Shown here: piece after piece, positions 16,801 to 25,235 of the stretch
How the letters are laid out: every line of letters starts with the position of its first letter
How positions within the stretch are numbered: the stretch's first letter is position 1
Source: Desulfobacteraceae bacterium UBA2174
Lineage (GTDB): Bacteria > Desulfobacterota > Desulfobacteria > Desulfobacterales > UBA2174
Reading direction: 5' to 3'
NCBI GenBank assembly: GCA_002327445.1
Contig: DCWA01000012.1
Location: 19,366-83,365, forward strand
DNA length: 64,000 bases
Made by a program: the position numbers and the translations under genes
Notes under the pieces: model-generated
Told to the model about the DNA's origin: nothing
Databases searched by the model: none
The model's input: the letters and a program-made list of their open reading frames with translations, nothing else

Positions 16801-17188
16801 TGAGGCGCATCACGATCTGGTGGCCAAAGGGGTAAAACTCATTATCGACACCGAAAAGACCGTTGGTGGCCAGCTCGGCCGACCTTCGGGAGCACGTTTT
16901 CGCACCTATGAGCGGCTCAAGGCTCATGCTGCATCGCTCAAGGGGTCACTTTTCGAGGACCCGGAACTGCTGCGGACCATCGAGGACATTTATAAATATC
17001 CGCTTCTTCAAGCCGCAACCGACGTCCTCAACCGGCAACTCAAGACCGGTATAAGCGATATAGCCTTGGCGAATCTGGTCCTTTCGCTGAGAGCCGATGC
17101 CCGCCTTTGCCGAATAACAGAGGATGCTGCATCTGCTGAACCCCAGGTGATTTGTTCCATGGGGCTGCGAGAGGATGGGGTGCCATGA
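13805..17188 (+). CDS. PLD-like domain-SNF2 helicase, defence-type
   Basis: A 1127-residue protein. Residues about 1-230 are a phospholipase-D-like domain with HAKLYLLF (near residue 138) and YVGSSNLTLAGLSKQGELNV, the arrangement seen in restriction-type PLD nucleases. The SNF2 helicase follows: Walker A VGLGKTLMATALA (about 280), DEAH-type box VIIDESHNLRNRDG (about 350) and the C-terminal lobe with IQRAGRVDRIGQQAD (about 823). The ATG at 13805 is chosen because GGGAGA stands 8 bases ahead and the protein similarity starts there. It overlaps the zeta-like gene by ATGA. DISARM DrmD is also an SNF2 helicase paired with a methyltransferase, but DrmA, DrmB and DrmC are absent here, so I leave the system unnamed. 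Confidence 0.82.
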   Translation: MPRIFDNIENRLVQALSDAMGLSERADFCVGYFNLRGWRQIDALVEKYGGGEGQCCRLLIGMQRMPGDELRATMGLSSSEGPIDQATAVVLKRRLAGEFRDQLMIGLPTSADEAGLRRLAAQIQAGKLVVKLYLRHPLHAKLYLLFRQDPLNPKIGYVGSSNLTLAGLSKQGELNVDVLDHDACDKLARWFEDRWKDRFCIDISKELVDIIKESWARPEPIPPYQIYIKMAYHLSREARTGLTEFRIPSDFGNKLLEFQVAAVKIAAHHLNKRGGVVIGDVVGLGKTLMATALARIFEDDHGLETLIICPKNLVSMWDQYRWRYRLRAKVLSITQVQSKLPDLRRFRLVIIDESHNLRNRDGSRYRAIAEYISANDSRVVLLSATPYNKTYLDLSNQLRLFIDEHKDIGIRPEKYIRERSEDELLRMQIPVRSLAAFEKSDHADDWRDLMRLYLVRRTRGFIQDNYAQYDSERKRKYLTFPDGSRSYFPDRVPKTVTFTIDDRDPDDPYARLFSDEVVQTVNNLTLPRYGLGNYQKPSPRQPPTAEEARVLADLSRAGSRLKGFCRTNLFKRLESSGHAFILSVERHVLRNFLFLHAIETEQPLPIGTQDVGLLDTSANDQDTELWDPAADDGNGNGTEDPSADIPKPLTEADYRQRAAEVYSLYERHFKRRFKWLRPTLFDASLAGDLKNDATSLMAVLQRAGAWDPERDAKVKALYELLSDRHPREKVLIFSQFADTVAYLESQLTKRGLSLLAGVTGQTENPTEIAYRFSPVSNEKRIQVRPENELRIVVATDVLSEGQNLQDCAIIVNYDLPWAIIRLIQRAGRVDRIGQQADTILCYSFLPAEGVERIIRLRARVRQRLQQNAEVVGADETFFEDQDPDQAVRDLFTEKAGILDGEEDAEVDLASYAYQIWKNATDRNPGLAKTITSMPNVVYSTKPFTPCVGQPEGVLVYLRTAEGNDALAWIDKEGNSVTESQFAILKAAECRPDVVPLPRHEAHHDLVAKGVKLIIDTEKTVGGQLGRPSGARFRTYERLKAHAASLKGSLFEDPELLRTIEDIYKYPLLQAATDVLNRQLKTGISDIALANLVLSLRADARLCRITEDAASAEPQVICSMGLREDGVP

Positions 17189-17760
17189 CCCCCCAATGTT
17201 TTATCATCGCCGGCCCCAACGGTGCGGGTAAGACCACCTTCGCATTGATGTTTTTGCCGCGTTACGTCGGCTGTGTGAATTTTGTCAACCCCGACCTCAT
17301 CGCCAAAGGATTGTCGCCTTTTGTGCCCCAACGGGCCATGATCAAGGCTGGCCGCCTGGTGCTGCAGGAAATACGGCGGTACACGGCCCGGCGGGAGAAT
17401 TTCGCCATCGAGACAACCCTTTCAGGCCGTGTTTATCTCAACGAAATGCGAAGCCTGAAAAGCGCCGGCTATTCAGTCCACGCTTTCTATCTTTGGATAC
17501 CCAGCCCCGAATTTGCGATAGCACGCATCCGCAACAGGGTTGAAAGCGGAGGGCATGACGTGCCGGAGGAGGATGTGCGTCGGCGATTCCGTCGATCTTT
17601 GGTCAATTTCTTTGGCGTCTATGAAACGCTTGTCGATACGCTGCATTTGTTCGATAACTCCGGGAGGCAGCCCCGTCTGGTTCTCAGGTCGGACAAAGGG
17701 GGCGCGACCGTTTATGACCAGGATTGTTACCAATCGATCATGCGCGAGGTGAACCCGTGA
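17185..17760 (+). CDS. Zeta-toxin-like kinase
   Basis: A 191-residue P-loop kinase of the zeta-toxin family. It opens with CFIIAGPNGAGKTTFALMF (Walker A at residues 9-16), then VNPDLIAKGLSP and FAIETTLSGRVY, which match the substrate-binding pattern of zeta proteins. Bacterial zeta toxins phosphorylate UDP-N-acetylglucosamine and block wall synthesis; whether this one does so is unknown. The start at 17185 overlaps the helicase stop by ATGA, and the stop overlaps the start of a 79-residue partner. Its position between helicase and methyltransferase makes it part of the restriction-like operon rather than a free-standing toxin locus. Confidence 0.75.
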   Translation: MTPQCFIIAGPNGAGKTTFALMFLPRYVGCVNFVNPDLIAKGLSPFVPQRAMIKAGRLVLQEIRRYTARRENFAIETTLSGRVYLNEMRSLKSAGYSVHAFYLWIPSPEFAIARIRNRVESGGHDVPEEDVRRRFRRSLVNFFGVYETLVDTLHLFDNSGRQPRLVLRSDKGGATVYDQDCYQSIMREVNP

Positions 17761-17996
17761 CAAATGACCCGTCAGAACTGGATGCCCTTACCGAGAAGGC
17801 GGTGGCCGCCATGAAACAGGCGGTCGCCCTGGTTGTCGAGGATCATCGTCGGAGGGGGAAACCGCTGGTGGTGTGGAAGAACGGCCGGGTGGTGTATGAG
17901 CATTTGGCGGCCGTCGATCGCGTTCGAGAATCCTTTGATGAGTTTGGTGTTGATCAGCCGGTTCCGTCGTCGGAAGACAACAAAAGCGAAAAATAA
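17757..17996 (+). CDS. Small partner of the zeta-like kinase, probable antitoxin
   Basis: A 79-residue protein starting with GTG that shares its GTGA with the stop of the zeta-like gene. It is helical and charged, with the stretch HRRRGKPLVVWKNGRVVYEH, a pattern I associate with short proteins encoded beside zeta-type kinases. An antitoxin or chaperone role is inferred from size and coupling. An alternative upstream start at 17724 would overlap the kinase gene by 37 bp and has no better ribosome binding site. The order is toxin first, the reverse of the usual epsilon-zeta layout. Confidence 0.55.
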   Translation: MTNDPSELDALTEKAVAAMKQAVALVVEDHRRRGKPLVVWKNGRVVYEHLAAVDRVRESFDEFGVDQPVPSSEDNKSEK

Positions 17997-18010
17997 GAAG
18001 GTGCGATCAG

Positions 18011-21000
18011 ATGAAGATCGATGCCGCCGCTGTGAGAAAGTGTCTGAAAGATTTTGATTTTCAGACCCTGTTCCGCGAGCACCTGGGCTGGGACAACCAC
18101 AAGGCAAGCCTAAGCGTGGCTGTCGGTGAAGAGATCTTTGAGCTGACCGCGGTGGCCCAGAAACGCGGTTTCGTCGCTTTTGTTTGCCCCGGGGTCCCTG
18201 ATCGTCCGACGCGCATCAAGATCGACCACAAGGTCACGAAGTCCGTGCGCGAGCACTTTGTCATCTACACGGACCAGGCGGCCGGGCGGCAAGTGTGGCA
18301 CTGGGTGCGGCGAGAGCCCGGCAAGCCTGCCGCCAGCCGGGACCACCGGTTTGACGCGGCCCAGTCCGGCGATCCGCTCATCCAGCGGCTGGACCAGATC
18401 GCGGTGAGCATGGAGGAGGAAGAAGGCATCACGTTGCCGGATGTTTCCAACCGGTTCAGGGCCGCCTTCGATGCCGACAAGGTTACCAAGAAATTCTATG
18501 ACCGGTTCAAAAACGAGCATGCCGCTTTTCTCAAGCTGGTCAAAGGTTTGAAATCCGATACGGATTTGGCCTGGTACACTTCCTTGATGATGAACCGGCT
18601 GATGTTTGTCTACTTCATTCAAAAGAAAGGCTTTCTCGACGGCGATACCGACTATCTGAAAAATCGTATGGCCATGGTTCAGAAACTGCGGGGAAAGGAC
18701 AGGTTCCAGACCTTCTATCGCTATTTCCTGCTCCGGCTTTTTCATGAAGGATTGGGCCTGTCGCCGGATGAACGACACCTCGATTCTGAAATGGAACGGC
18801 TTCTGGGCCGAGTGCCGTTTCTGAACGGCGGTTTCTTCGAGGTCCACCAGCTCGAAGCCCAAAACCCGGAAATCGACATCCCGGATAAAGCCTTTGAAAA
18901 GCTCTTCGCCTTTTTCGATCAGTACCGCTGGCACTTGGACGACCGGCCCCTGCGCGCCGACAACGAGATCAACCCCGATGTGGTCGGCTATATCTTTGAA
19001 AAATACATCAACCAGAAGCAGATGGGGGCCTACTACACCAAGGAGGACATCACCGAGTACATCAGCAAGAATACCCTCATCCCTTTTCTGTTCGGCGCCG
19101 CGGAAAAAAGATGCCCTATTGCCTTCAAGCCGGAGGGTTTCCTTTGGAAGCTACTGCGCGAAGATCCGGACCGCTATATTTACCTGGCGGTCCGGCACGG
19201 GGTGGTCGGCGACAATGGCGCCATCGTCCCCGAAACCGAACTGCCCGATTTCGTCCAAACCGGCATGCACGATCCCAAGGCACGGATGTTCGACAAGCGC
19301 TACAACCTTCAGCAAGCACCGGCCGGCGATCCGTTGCGTCTGGTCACCGAGACCTGGCGGGAATATGTCTACCGGCGCAACCGATGCCTTGAAATCCGAG
19401 AAAAATTGCAAAACGGGGAAGTTTATCAAATAAATAACCTGATCACCCTGAACCTGGATATCTGGCAGTTCGCCCGCGACGCCATCGTCACCAGCGAGGG
19501 CCCAGAATTGCTTCGGGCGTTTTGGCGGGCAATAGAGAGAGTATCGGTGCTCGACCCCACTTGCGGCTCGGGCGCCTTTTTGTTTGCCGCCCTGCGCATC
19601 CTGGAAAGCCTTTACAGCGATTGCCTGGAACGCATGGAACGCTTCATCGAGGATGTTCAGGACAAACCTCACCATCCCAAGCAGTTTGCGGACTTCAAGG
19701 AAGTTCTGGCCCAGATCGCCAAGCATCCCAACGAGCGCTACTTCATTCACAAATCGGCCATCCTTAACAACCTCTACGGAGTGGACATCATGGCCGAAGC
19801 GGTGGAAATCTGCAAGCTGCGCCTGTTTCTCAAGCTGGTGGCCCAAGTGGAACAGGTGGAGCAGATCGAGCCATTGCCTGACATGGATTTCAACATCAGA
19901 ACGGGAAATAGCCTGGTCGGCTACGCCACTGAAGAGCAGGCGCGCAAGGCATTCCGCGAGAAGGATGCCGGTAATCAAAAACAAGGCATGCTGCCGTTCG
20001 GTGAAACCATTGACGCCTACCGGCGCTTTGAAGAAGAACTGTTCATCGTCGAACGTGCCTTCAGACAGTTCCGGGAGCAGCAGGCAATACACGGTGGAAA
20101 AGTCAGCCACAAGGACAAAGAAGATCTGCGTAAACGGTTGGCGAAACTCGATGACGAGCTGGACCGGTATTTGGCATCCGAATACGGTATTTCACCAAGC
20201 ACTGGAGGGACGCCTCTCGTGTCTGCTGCATATGAAAAGAAGTTTGCCAAATGGAAATTTAGTCATCAACCATTTCACTGGTTTGTTGAATTTTACGGGA
20301 TAATGCGTAATGGCGGGTTTGATGTGGTAATAGGGAATCCACCTTATGTAGTTTATTTTCCTAAATCTGTTGGTTACTCGATATTAATTAATCAACTAAA
20401 AACAAAAGCCAGCAAAAATTTATATGCCTATGTTTATGAAAGATCTGTATTAATTTCAAAAGATTATTCGCCGGTCGGTCTCATTATACAGCTTACAGCG
20501 ATATCTTCTGAGCGACTTTCTTCTCTGCAAAATTTGCTTTATGAGCGAGGCGAGATGGTTGTGGTGCCTTTTCCAAGGCGACCTGAATCAGTTTTTGAGG
20601 GTGTAGAAATGCCGGTTGTTATTTTACTGTCATTACATAGACCTTCAGGTAGCTATATAACAACCAAAGTAAACCGCTTTTACAGCCAAGAGAGAATTGC
20701 AGCTGTGGAATTTCTTCGGCCAATAAAACACAAAATTCGTTTGGATGGATATAGAATAGCAAAATTTGGTAGTAGATTGGAACAGGAAATTTATTCAAAA
20801 ATTATGGAACCTAATTCTACTATTGGCTCTTATGTGACTAACTGCGGCAATTCCATTCTTTACTATCAAGAAGCTTGTAGATATTGGCTTAAGGCATTAG
20901 ATCAAGTTCCATTTTTTATGCGTAATGGAAAAAAAGTAAATCCTCCTCATGGGAGAATGATAAATTTAAAAAATAAAAATGTTGCCAGTTTTGCTGCATG

Positions 21001-21364
21001 TTTATTAAATTCTTCTACTTTTTATTGGTTTTATAGCTCCTTTTCCGACTGTGAACATGTTAACGATAAACTGGTGCGTAGTTTCAAATTACACAAATTA
21101 ATCGGTTGTCAAGAATGGCAAATTATGGCCGAGAAGCTTCGTGAGAGACTTAAAGAAACAGCAACACGAAAATCTATCACAACAAGACAAGGGCATAGAA
21201 TTGAATATGATGAGATAAACGCTACTCAAGCTAAAGATATCATAGACAAAATTGATGAAATTATCGCGCAGTGCTATGGTTTCACAGATGAAGAACTCGA
21301 TTTTATCATTAATTATGATATCAAATACAGGATGGGGAAGGATAGCAGGGATGCCGAAGACTGA
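18011..21364 (+). CDS. Large Eco57I-like N6-adenine DNA methyltransferase
   Basis: An 1117-residue protein. The N-terminal 130 residues (LFREHLGWDNHKASLSVAVG onward) are a family-specific region of unknown role. SAM-binding motif I DPTCGSGAFLFAALRILE lies at about residue 515, the following LYGVDIMAEAVEICKLRLFL is the Eco57I/type IIG hallmark, and catalytic motif IV GFDVVIGNPPYV is at about residue 774. The C-terminal 340 residues should recognise the DNA target. From about base 20,215 onward the composition turns abruptly AT-rich to the end of the gene, in contrast with the GC-rich upstream part. With the PLD-SNF2 helicase it forms a restriction-modification-like pair comparable to, but not the same as, DrmD/DrmMI of DISARM. 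Confidence 0.83.
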   Translation: MKIDAAAVRKCLKDFDFQTLFREHLGWDNHKASLSVAVGEEIFELTAVAQKRGFVAFVCPGVPDRPTRIKIDHKVTKSVREHFVIYTDQAAGRQVWHWVRREPGKPAASRDHRFDAAQSGDPLIQRLDQIAVSMEEEEGITLPDVSNRFRAAFDADKVTKKFYDRFKNEHAAFLKLVKGLKSDTDLAWYTSLMMNRLMFVYFIQKKGFLDGDTDYLKNRMAMVQKLRGKDRFQTFYRYFLLRLFHEGLGLSPDERHLDSEMERLLGRVPFLNGGFFEVHQLEAQNPEIDIPDKAFEKLFAFFDQYRWHLDDRPLRADNEINPDVVGYIFEKYINQKQMGAYYTKEDITEYISKNTLIPFLFGAAEKRCPIAFKPEGFLWKLLREDPDRYIYLAVRHGVVGDNGAIVPETELPDFVQTGMHDPKARMFDKRYNLQQAPAGDPLRLVTETWREYVYRRNRCLEIREKLQNGEVYQINNLITLNLDIWQFARDAIVTSEGPELLRAFWRAIERVSVLDPTCGSGAFLFAALRILESLYSDCLERMERFIEDVQDKPHHPKQFADFKEVLAQIAKHPNERYFIHKSAILNNLYGVDIMAEAVEICKLRLFLKLVAQVEQVEQIEPLPDMDFNIRTGNSLVGYATEEQARKAFREKDAGNQKQGMLPFGETIDAYRRFEEELFIVERAFRQFREQQAIHGGKVSHKDKEDLRKRLAKLDDELDRYLASEYGISPSTGGTPLVSAAYEKKFAKWKFSHQPFHWFVEFYGIMRNGGFDVVIGNPPYVVYFPKSVGYSILINQLKTKASKNLYAYVYERSVLISKDYSPVGLIIQLTAISSERLSSLQNLLYERGEMVVVPFPRRPESVFEGVEMPVVILLSLHRPSGSYITTKVNRFYSQERIAAVEFLRPIKHKIRLDGYRIAKFGSRLEQEIYSKIMEPNSTIGSYVTNCGNSILYYQEACRYWLKALDQVPFFMRNGKKVNPPHGRMINLKNKNVASFAACLLNSSTFYWFYSSFSDCEHVNDKLVRSFKLHKLIGCQEWQIMAEKLRERLKETATRKSITTRQGHRIEYDEINATQAKDIIDKIDEIIAQCYGFTDEELDFIINYDIKYRMGKDSRDAED

Positions 21365-21436
21365 TAGCCACCTGAAAATATAGGAAATCAGATTTATGGG
21401 CACGGTTTTCAAAACATTGCAAAAGCCAGACGCTTT
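20215..21436. other. AT-rich segment covering the methyltransferase target-recognition part
   Basis: Base use changes sharply near 20,215 and stays AT-rich (codons such as TTA, ATA, AAA, AAT dominate) to the end of the gene and through the 111-bp gap after it; the OLD gene at 21,476 returns to the GC-rich norm. The switch falls just before the NPPY motif, so the segment is almost exactly the catalytic-loop and target-recognition region. Replacement by recombination with a foreign allele is the simplest reading. Confidence 0.75.
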
Positions 21437-21475
21437 GTGAATATATTCTGCAGTCTGAAAACATCGGAGAGACCC

Positions 21476-23266
21476 ATGAGCATTCTCATTGACCGAGTGA
21501 GAATTTCAAATTTTCGATCGCTACGACACGTCGAAGTGGTGCTGTCTCCGGTTACGGTGCTGGTCGGCATGAACAACTCCGGCAAGACATCGTTTCTCAA
21601 GGCCCTGCATCTGGCTTTGGGGGCGGATCGCCGCGTGGTGAATGCCGACGATTTTTTTATCGGTCAAGGAACAGATACTGCAGACGAGCCTGAGAATACC
21701 ATCACTATCGACCTTCGGATCATACCTTTAGATAAAGATGGAAAGCGCACCAATGAATTCGACGATTCTTGGATAAACAGCGAATTGGGGGGCAATCTTA
21801 TCAATTTCGATCAAGATGACCAACAATATGTCGCCGTGCGCACCCGAGTTGCGTTTGACCATCTCCGGAATGACTATCAAATTCAGAGGTTCGTGCTCAA
21901 TGATTGGAGCGAAGGGGATGATTGGCTAAACACCTCTGAAAAGAAGCGTTTGCCCTTGCGTTTTGAGCAAATTGTCGCCTTTCTGATGGACGCCCAGCGG
22001 GATGTGGTGGGGGACCTTCGAAATCGGACGTCTTATGTTGGGCGTCTGCTGACCAAGGTGGAGATCCCGCCAGAGGCGGTCGCTGAGATCGAGGAACGTC
22101 TCAGCGCCCTCAATGCGGATATCGTAGGCCATAGCGAGCTGTTGAGTCATTTGCGAACGATCCTTTGTGAGCTGAACCGGACGGTGCCGTCCTACGGGCA
22201 AGGGGTTGAGATTACACCGGTCAGCAAGAAGCTTCGCGATATCACCAAGGGTCTCGATGTCCAGTTCCGAGACAGCGAAACCTCGTCTTTTCCACTGGAT
22301 TGCCATGGCATGGGAACGCGAAGCTGGGCCGCCCTGCTGACCTATCAAGCCTATGTTTCCTGGCTGGACAAGCAAGCGGGAAAGGATATCGGCAAACCAT
22401 ACCACCCGATTCTGGCGTTGGAAGAACCGGAGGCCCATCTTCACCCCAACGCGCAGCGCTGCGTTTATCAGCAGATTCAAAACAGCATTGGACAGAAAAT
22501 CATCAGCACCCACTCGCCGTATATCGCCGCCCAGGCAAAGCTGGGAGACATTCGGCATTTTCATAAAGTCGGAACGGACGCGGCAATCACCTCGCTGAAT
22601 CTTTCAGGCCTTGAGGCTGAAGACATCCGCAAGATCGAACGGGAGGTCATGAACACTCGCGGCGAGCTGTTGTTTGCCAGGGCCATCGTCCTTTTTGAAG
22701 GCGAAACCGATGAACAGGCCCTGCCCATCTTTGCTCGTGCGCATTGGAATGAAGAACCGTTCATGCGGGGTGTGGTTTTCGTGGGCGTTGGGGGAAGGGG
22801 GAATTATCTTCCATTTCTTCGGGTAGCTTCTGCAATGGGAATACCCTGGTTCATCTTCAGCGACGGAGAGGGCGGCACAATCGATAAGGTCACCACGGCT
22901 CTCGACGGGTTAGGCTTGGCAATGCCTCATGGCCGTGTGGTCGTGTTGCCGAAGGGGATGAACATCGAGCAATACTTGGTGGATAAAGGATATCAACCCG
23001 AGCTGAAGCAGGCTGTGATTTCATTTCAGGGACCAGGCTTTGCCAACGAAAAGCACAAACGCGCAAAGATCAAAGAGATAAACGGATGGATGGACGATGC
23101 CTTGCTTGGCTATTTGAATAGTTGGAAAACTAAGATCAGCCCGCATTGGGCCAGCATCATCGCGAAACTGCCGGACGAGCGTCGATTGCCGGAAGCAATC
23201 AAGAAGTTGTTTATGGCCATCGACCTTGTAATCAATCCGGTTTGTGAGGTGAAAGATGAAGGTTAA
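21476..23266 (+). CDS. OLD-family ATPase-TOPRIM nuclease (GajA/class 2 OLD-like)
   Basis: A 596-residue protein with an ABC-type ATPase and a C-terminal TOPRIM domain. Walker A is VGMNNSGKTSFLKAL (residues 30-44), signature/Walker B is ILALEEPEAHLHPNAQR (about 310), and the TOPRIM begins AIVLFEGETDEQALPIFA (about 404) with an acidic FSDGEGG (about 460). The ATG at 21,476 has GGAGAG six bases ahead; a GTG at 21,437 does not. It overlaps the UvrD helicase gene by 11 bp. OLD-UvrD pairs include the Gabija anti-phage system (GajA-GajB) and the class 2 OLD nucleases. This length is near that of GajA (about 580). Confidence 0.83.
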   Translation: MSILIDRVRISNFRSLRHVEVVLSPVTVLVGMNNSGKTSFLKALHLALGADRRVVNADDFFIGQGTDTADEPENTITIDLRIIPLDKDGKRTNEFDDSWINSELGGNLINFDQDDQQYVAVRTRVAFDHLRNDYQIQRFVLNDWSEGDDWLNTSEKKRLPLRFEQIVAFLMDAQRDVVGDLRNRTSYVGRLLTKVEIPPEAVAEIEERLSALNADIVGHSELLSHLRTILCELNRTVPSYGQGVEITPVSKKLRDITKGLDVQFRDSETSSFPLDCHGMGTRSWAALLTYQAYVSWLDKQAGKDIGKPYHPILALEEPEAHLHPNAQRCVYQQIQNSIGQKIISTHSPYIAAQAKLGDIRHFHKVGTDAAITSLNLSGLEAEDIRKIEREVMNTRGELLFARAIVLFEGETDEQALPIFARAHWNEEPFMRGVVFVGVGGRGNYLPFLRVASAMGIPWFIFSDGEGGTIDKVTTALDGLGLAMPHGRVVVLPKGMNIEQYLVDKGYQPELKQAVISFQGPGFANEKHKRAKIKEINGWMDDALLGYLNSWKTKISPHWASIIAKLPDERRLPEAIKKLFMAIDLVINPVCEVKDEG

Positions 23267-25211
23267 GCTTTCCCCAACGCAAAAGACCATCGTGGAGGCC
23301 ACCGAGGGCGCCCATCTCGTATTGGCGTCGGCCGGCAGCGGCAAAACCCGTGTTCTGACCGAACGGATCCGATGCCTGCTGGAAAATAGAAAGGCGCATT
23401 ACAAGGTCTTGGGCTTGACCTTCACCAACAAGGCCGCCGAGGAGATGAAGGGCCGGCTGGCGGATATCATCGATCTCGCGGAAAGCGCTTATATCGGAAC
23501 GATTCACAGCTTTTGCCAGATGATCTTAGAATCTCATGGCCAAGCCATCGGATACCGACGTCCTCCGGTGATCATGGAACGTGAAGGCGACCGGCTTTCC
23601 TTGCTGGAGGACGTCTTGCGCAACAACCCCGTCTTGTTGCAACATTTTCAGACCATGCCGGAGGAAAGGCAAAAACGTCGTTATCTCTATGACTTGCTAT
23701 CATTTATCAGCAGCCGGAAACGAACGATGCCGGGTGCGGAAAATCCCGAGGAAGAGGATCGGTTCGGTGATGAAGCCGAGATGGTTTTCCGCGAATACAA
23801 CGAGCGGCTAGCCAGTCAGGGCACCATCGATTTTGACGACATCTTGTTGCTGGCCTACCGGATCTTGACCGAGCGCCCCCAGGTCGGCCGCCTGTATTCT
23901 CGCACCTACAAGTACATTTGCGTGGATGAAGCGCAAGATCTCAACGAAGCGCAATACGCCCTGATTCATGTTTTGGCCACCGATAATGGCAATGTTCTCA
24001 TGGTCGGAGATCCGAATCAGGCGATTTACGGGTTCAACGGCTCCGACCGGCGTTTCATGCTGGAATCCTTTCCCCGCGATTTTAAGGTGGAAACGTATGA
24101 AATGCGGGAAAACTATCGTTCGACCAAGGCGGTGATTCGTGCCGCCAATACCCTTTTCCCGGACAGCATGGATGCGGCTCGCGCACCTCTGGAAGGGATT
24201 TGCGAAGCGTGGGCGCTGGAGAACGAAGAGGCCGAGGCGATATGGATCGCAAATAAAATTAGGGGATTGCTGGGGGAACGAAACCATCCCGAGATCGATG
24301 GAGACATCACTTTGCACCGCATGGCGGTGCTGGCGCGCAACCGGTATGTTTTCCAACCCTTGGAAAAGATCCTTCAGGATAGTGAGCTCCCCTTTTATCT
24401 CAAAAGGGCCGGATCGTCCGGGGACATGGAATCGGATATCGGTCGGGTCTTCGATCTTGGATTAAGGATTCTGGTAAATCCGCTGGATCGCCTCCACAGA
24501 GGTCAAATCGGCCAAATCCTCGGCATCATCACCCGCAAGGGCGACCCTGATGACGGGCTCGGCCAGCTTCGGCGGATGAACAGGCAGATCCCTCAAGAAC
24601 GCCGAACCGATTTCGCCATCCTACTGGAGGCGTGGTCCTTGGTGAATGAGAATGTCAACCGTTTCCCGCAGGCCCTTTCAAAAATAAGGGATCACGCGGT
24701 CGCGGCAGCCGAGAAGGCCGACGATGGCGCCAGGGCGGAATACGCCCTGATCGTGCAGGACATGGCCTATCTCCACGATTGCTGGCAGAAATATGCGCAT
24801 GACCATCCAATGGACAATCGCTCGTTGGCCCATTTCCGTAACCGGATGGCCATCGGCTTGGCCTCTCCCATAGAAAAACAAAATGGCTTGGCCCTGGCAA
24901 CGGTTCATGCGGCCAAAGGTCTTGAATTCGATATCGTTTTCCTGATGGGCATGGTGGAAGGAACTTTTCCCGATTATCGCGCGGTTCGCCAAAGAGGCAA
25001 GGCTCTGGAGGAGGAAAAGAACGAAGCGTTCGTTGCCATGACCCGTGCCAAACGTTTCCTTTTCATCACGTGGCCGAAAGCCAAGTTTATGCCGTGGGAC
25101 CAAGCGACACGAACCGGCCAACGGATGTCGCGGTATCTGAAATCGTTGCCGACAGACACGTTTGAGGTAGGCCTGGAACAACTACGTGTCGCCGAAGATT
25201 GCTCCAGATAA
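23256..25211 (+). CDS. UvrD/Rep-family DNA helicase (GajB-like partner)
   Basis: A 651-residue superfamily 1A helicase. Motifs run in order: Walker A VLASAGSGKTRVLTERI (about residue 23), motif Ia LGLTFTNKAAEEMKGRL, motif II YICVDEAQDLNEAQY (about 223), motif III GDPNQAIYGFNGSD, motif V ALATVHAAKGLEFDIVFLMG and motif VI NEAFVAMTRAKRFLFIT. All helicase domains look intact. It is longer than typical GajB (about 490) and closer to a full UvrD/PcrA. The 11-bp overlap with the OLD gene implies a coupled pair, so defence rather than general repair is the likely job. Confidence 0.85.
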   Translation: MKVKLSPTQKTIVEATEGAHLVLASAGSGKTRVLTERIRCLLENRKAHYKVLGLTFTNKAAEEMKGRLADIIDLAESAYIGTIHSFCQMILESHGQAIGYRRPPVIMEREGDRLSLLEDVLRNNPVLLQHFQTMPEERQKRRYLYDLLSFISSRKRTMPGAENPEEEDRFGDEAEMVFREYNERLASQGTIDFDDILLLAYRILTERPQVGRLYSRTYKYICVDEAQDLNEAQYALIHVLATDNGNVLMVGDPNQAIYGFNGSDRRFMLESFPRDFKVETYEMRENYRSTKAVIRAANTLFPDSMDAARAPLEGICEAWALENEEAEAIWIANKIRGLLGERNHPEIDGDITLHRMAVLARNRYVFQPLEKILQDSELPFYLKRAGSSGDMESDIGRVFDLGLRILVNPLDRLHRGQIGQILGIITRKGDPDDGLGQLRRMNRQIPQERRTDFAILLEAWSLVNENVNRFPQALSKIRDHAVAAAEKADDGARAEYALIVQDMAYLHDCWQKYAHDHPMDNRSLAHFRNRMAIGLASPIEKQNGLALATVHAAKGLEFDIVFLMGMVEGTFPDYRAVRQRGKALEEEKNEAFVAMTRAKRFLFITWPKAKFMPWDQATRTGQRMSRYLKSLPTDTFEVGLEQLRVAEDCSR

Positions 25212-25235
25212 CTTCAAAGCCCTTGGAGACGCTAC

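Noticed and set aside
13805..21364. Calling the helicase-methyltransferase pair DISARM or BREX
   Set aside because: DrmA, DrmB and DrmC, or PglZ, BrxC and BrxL, are not in the window; two shared gene types are not enough.
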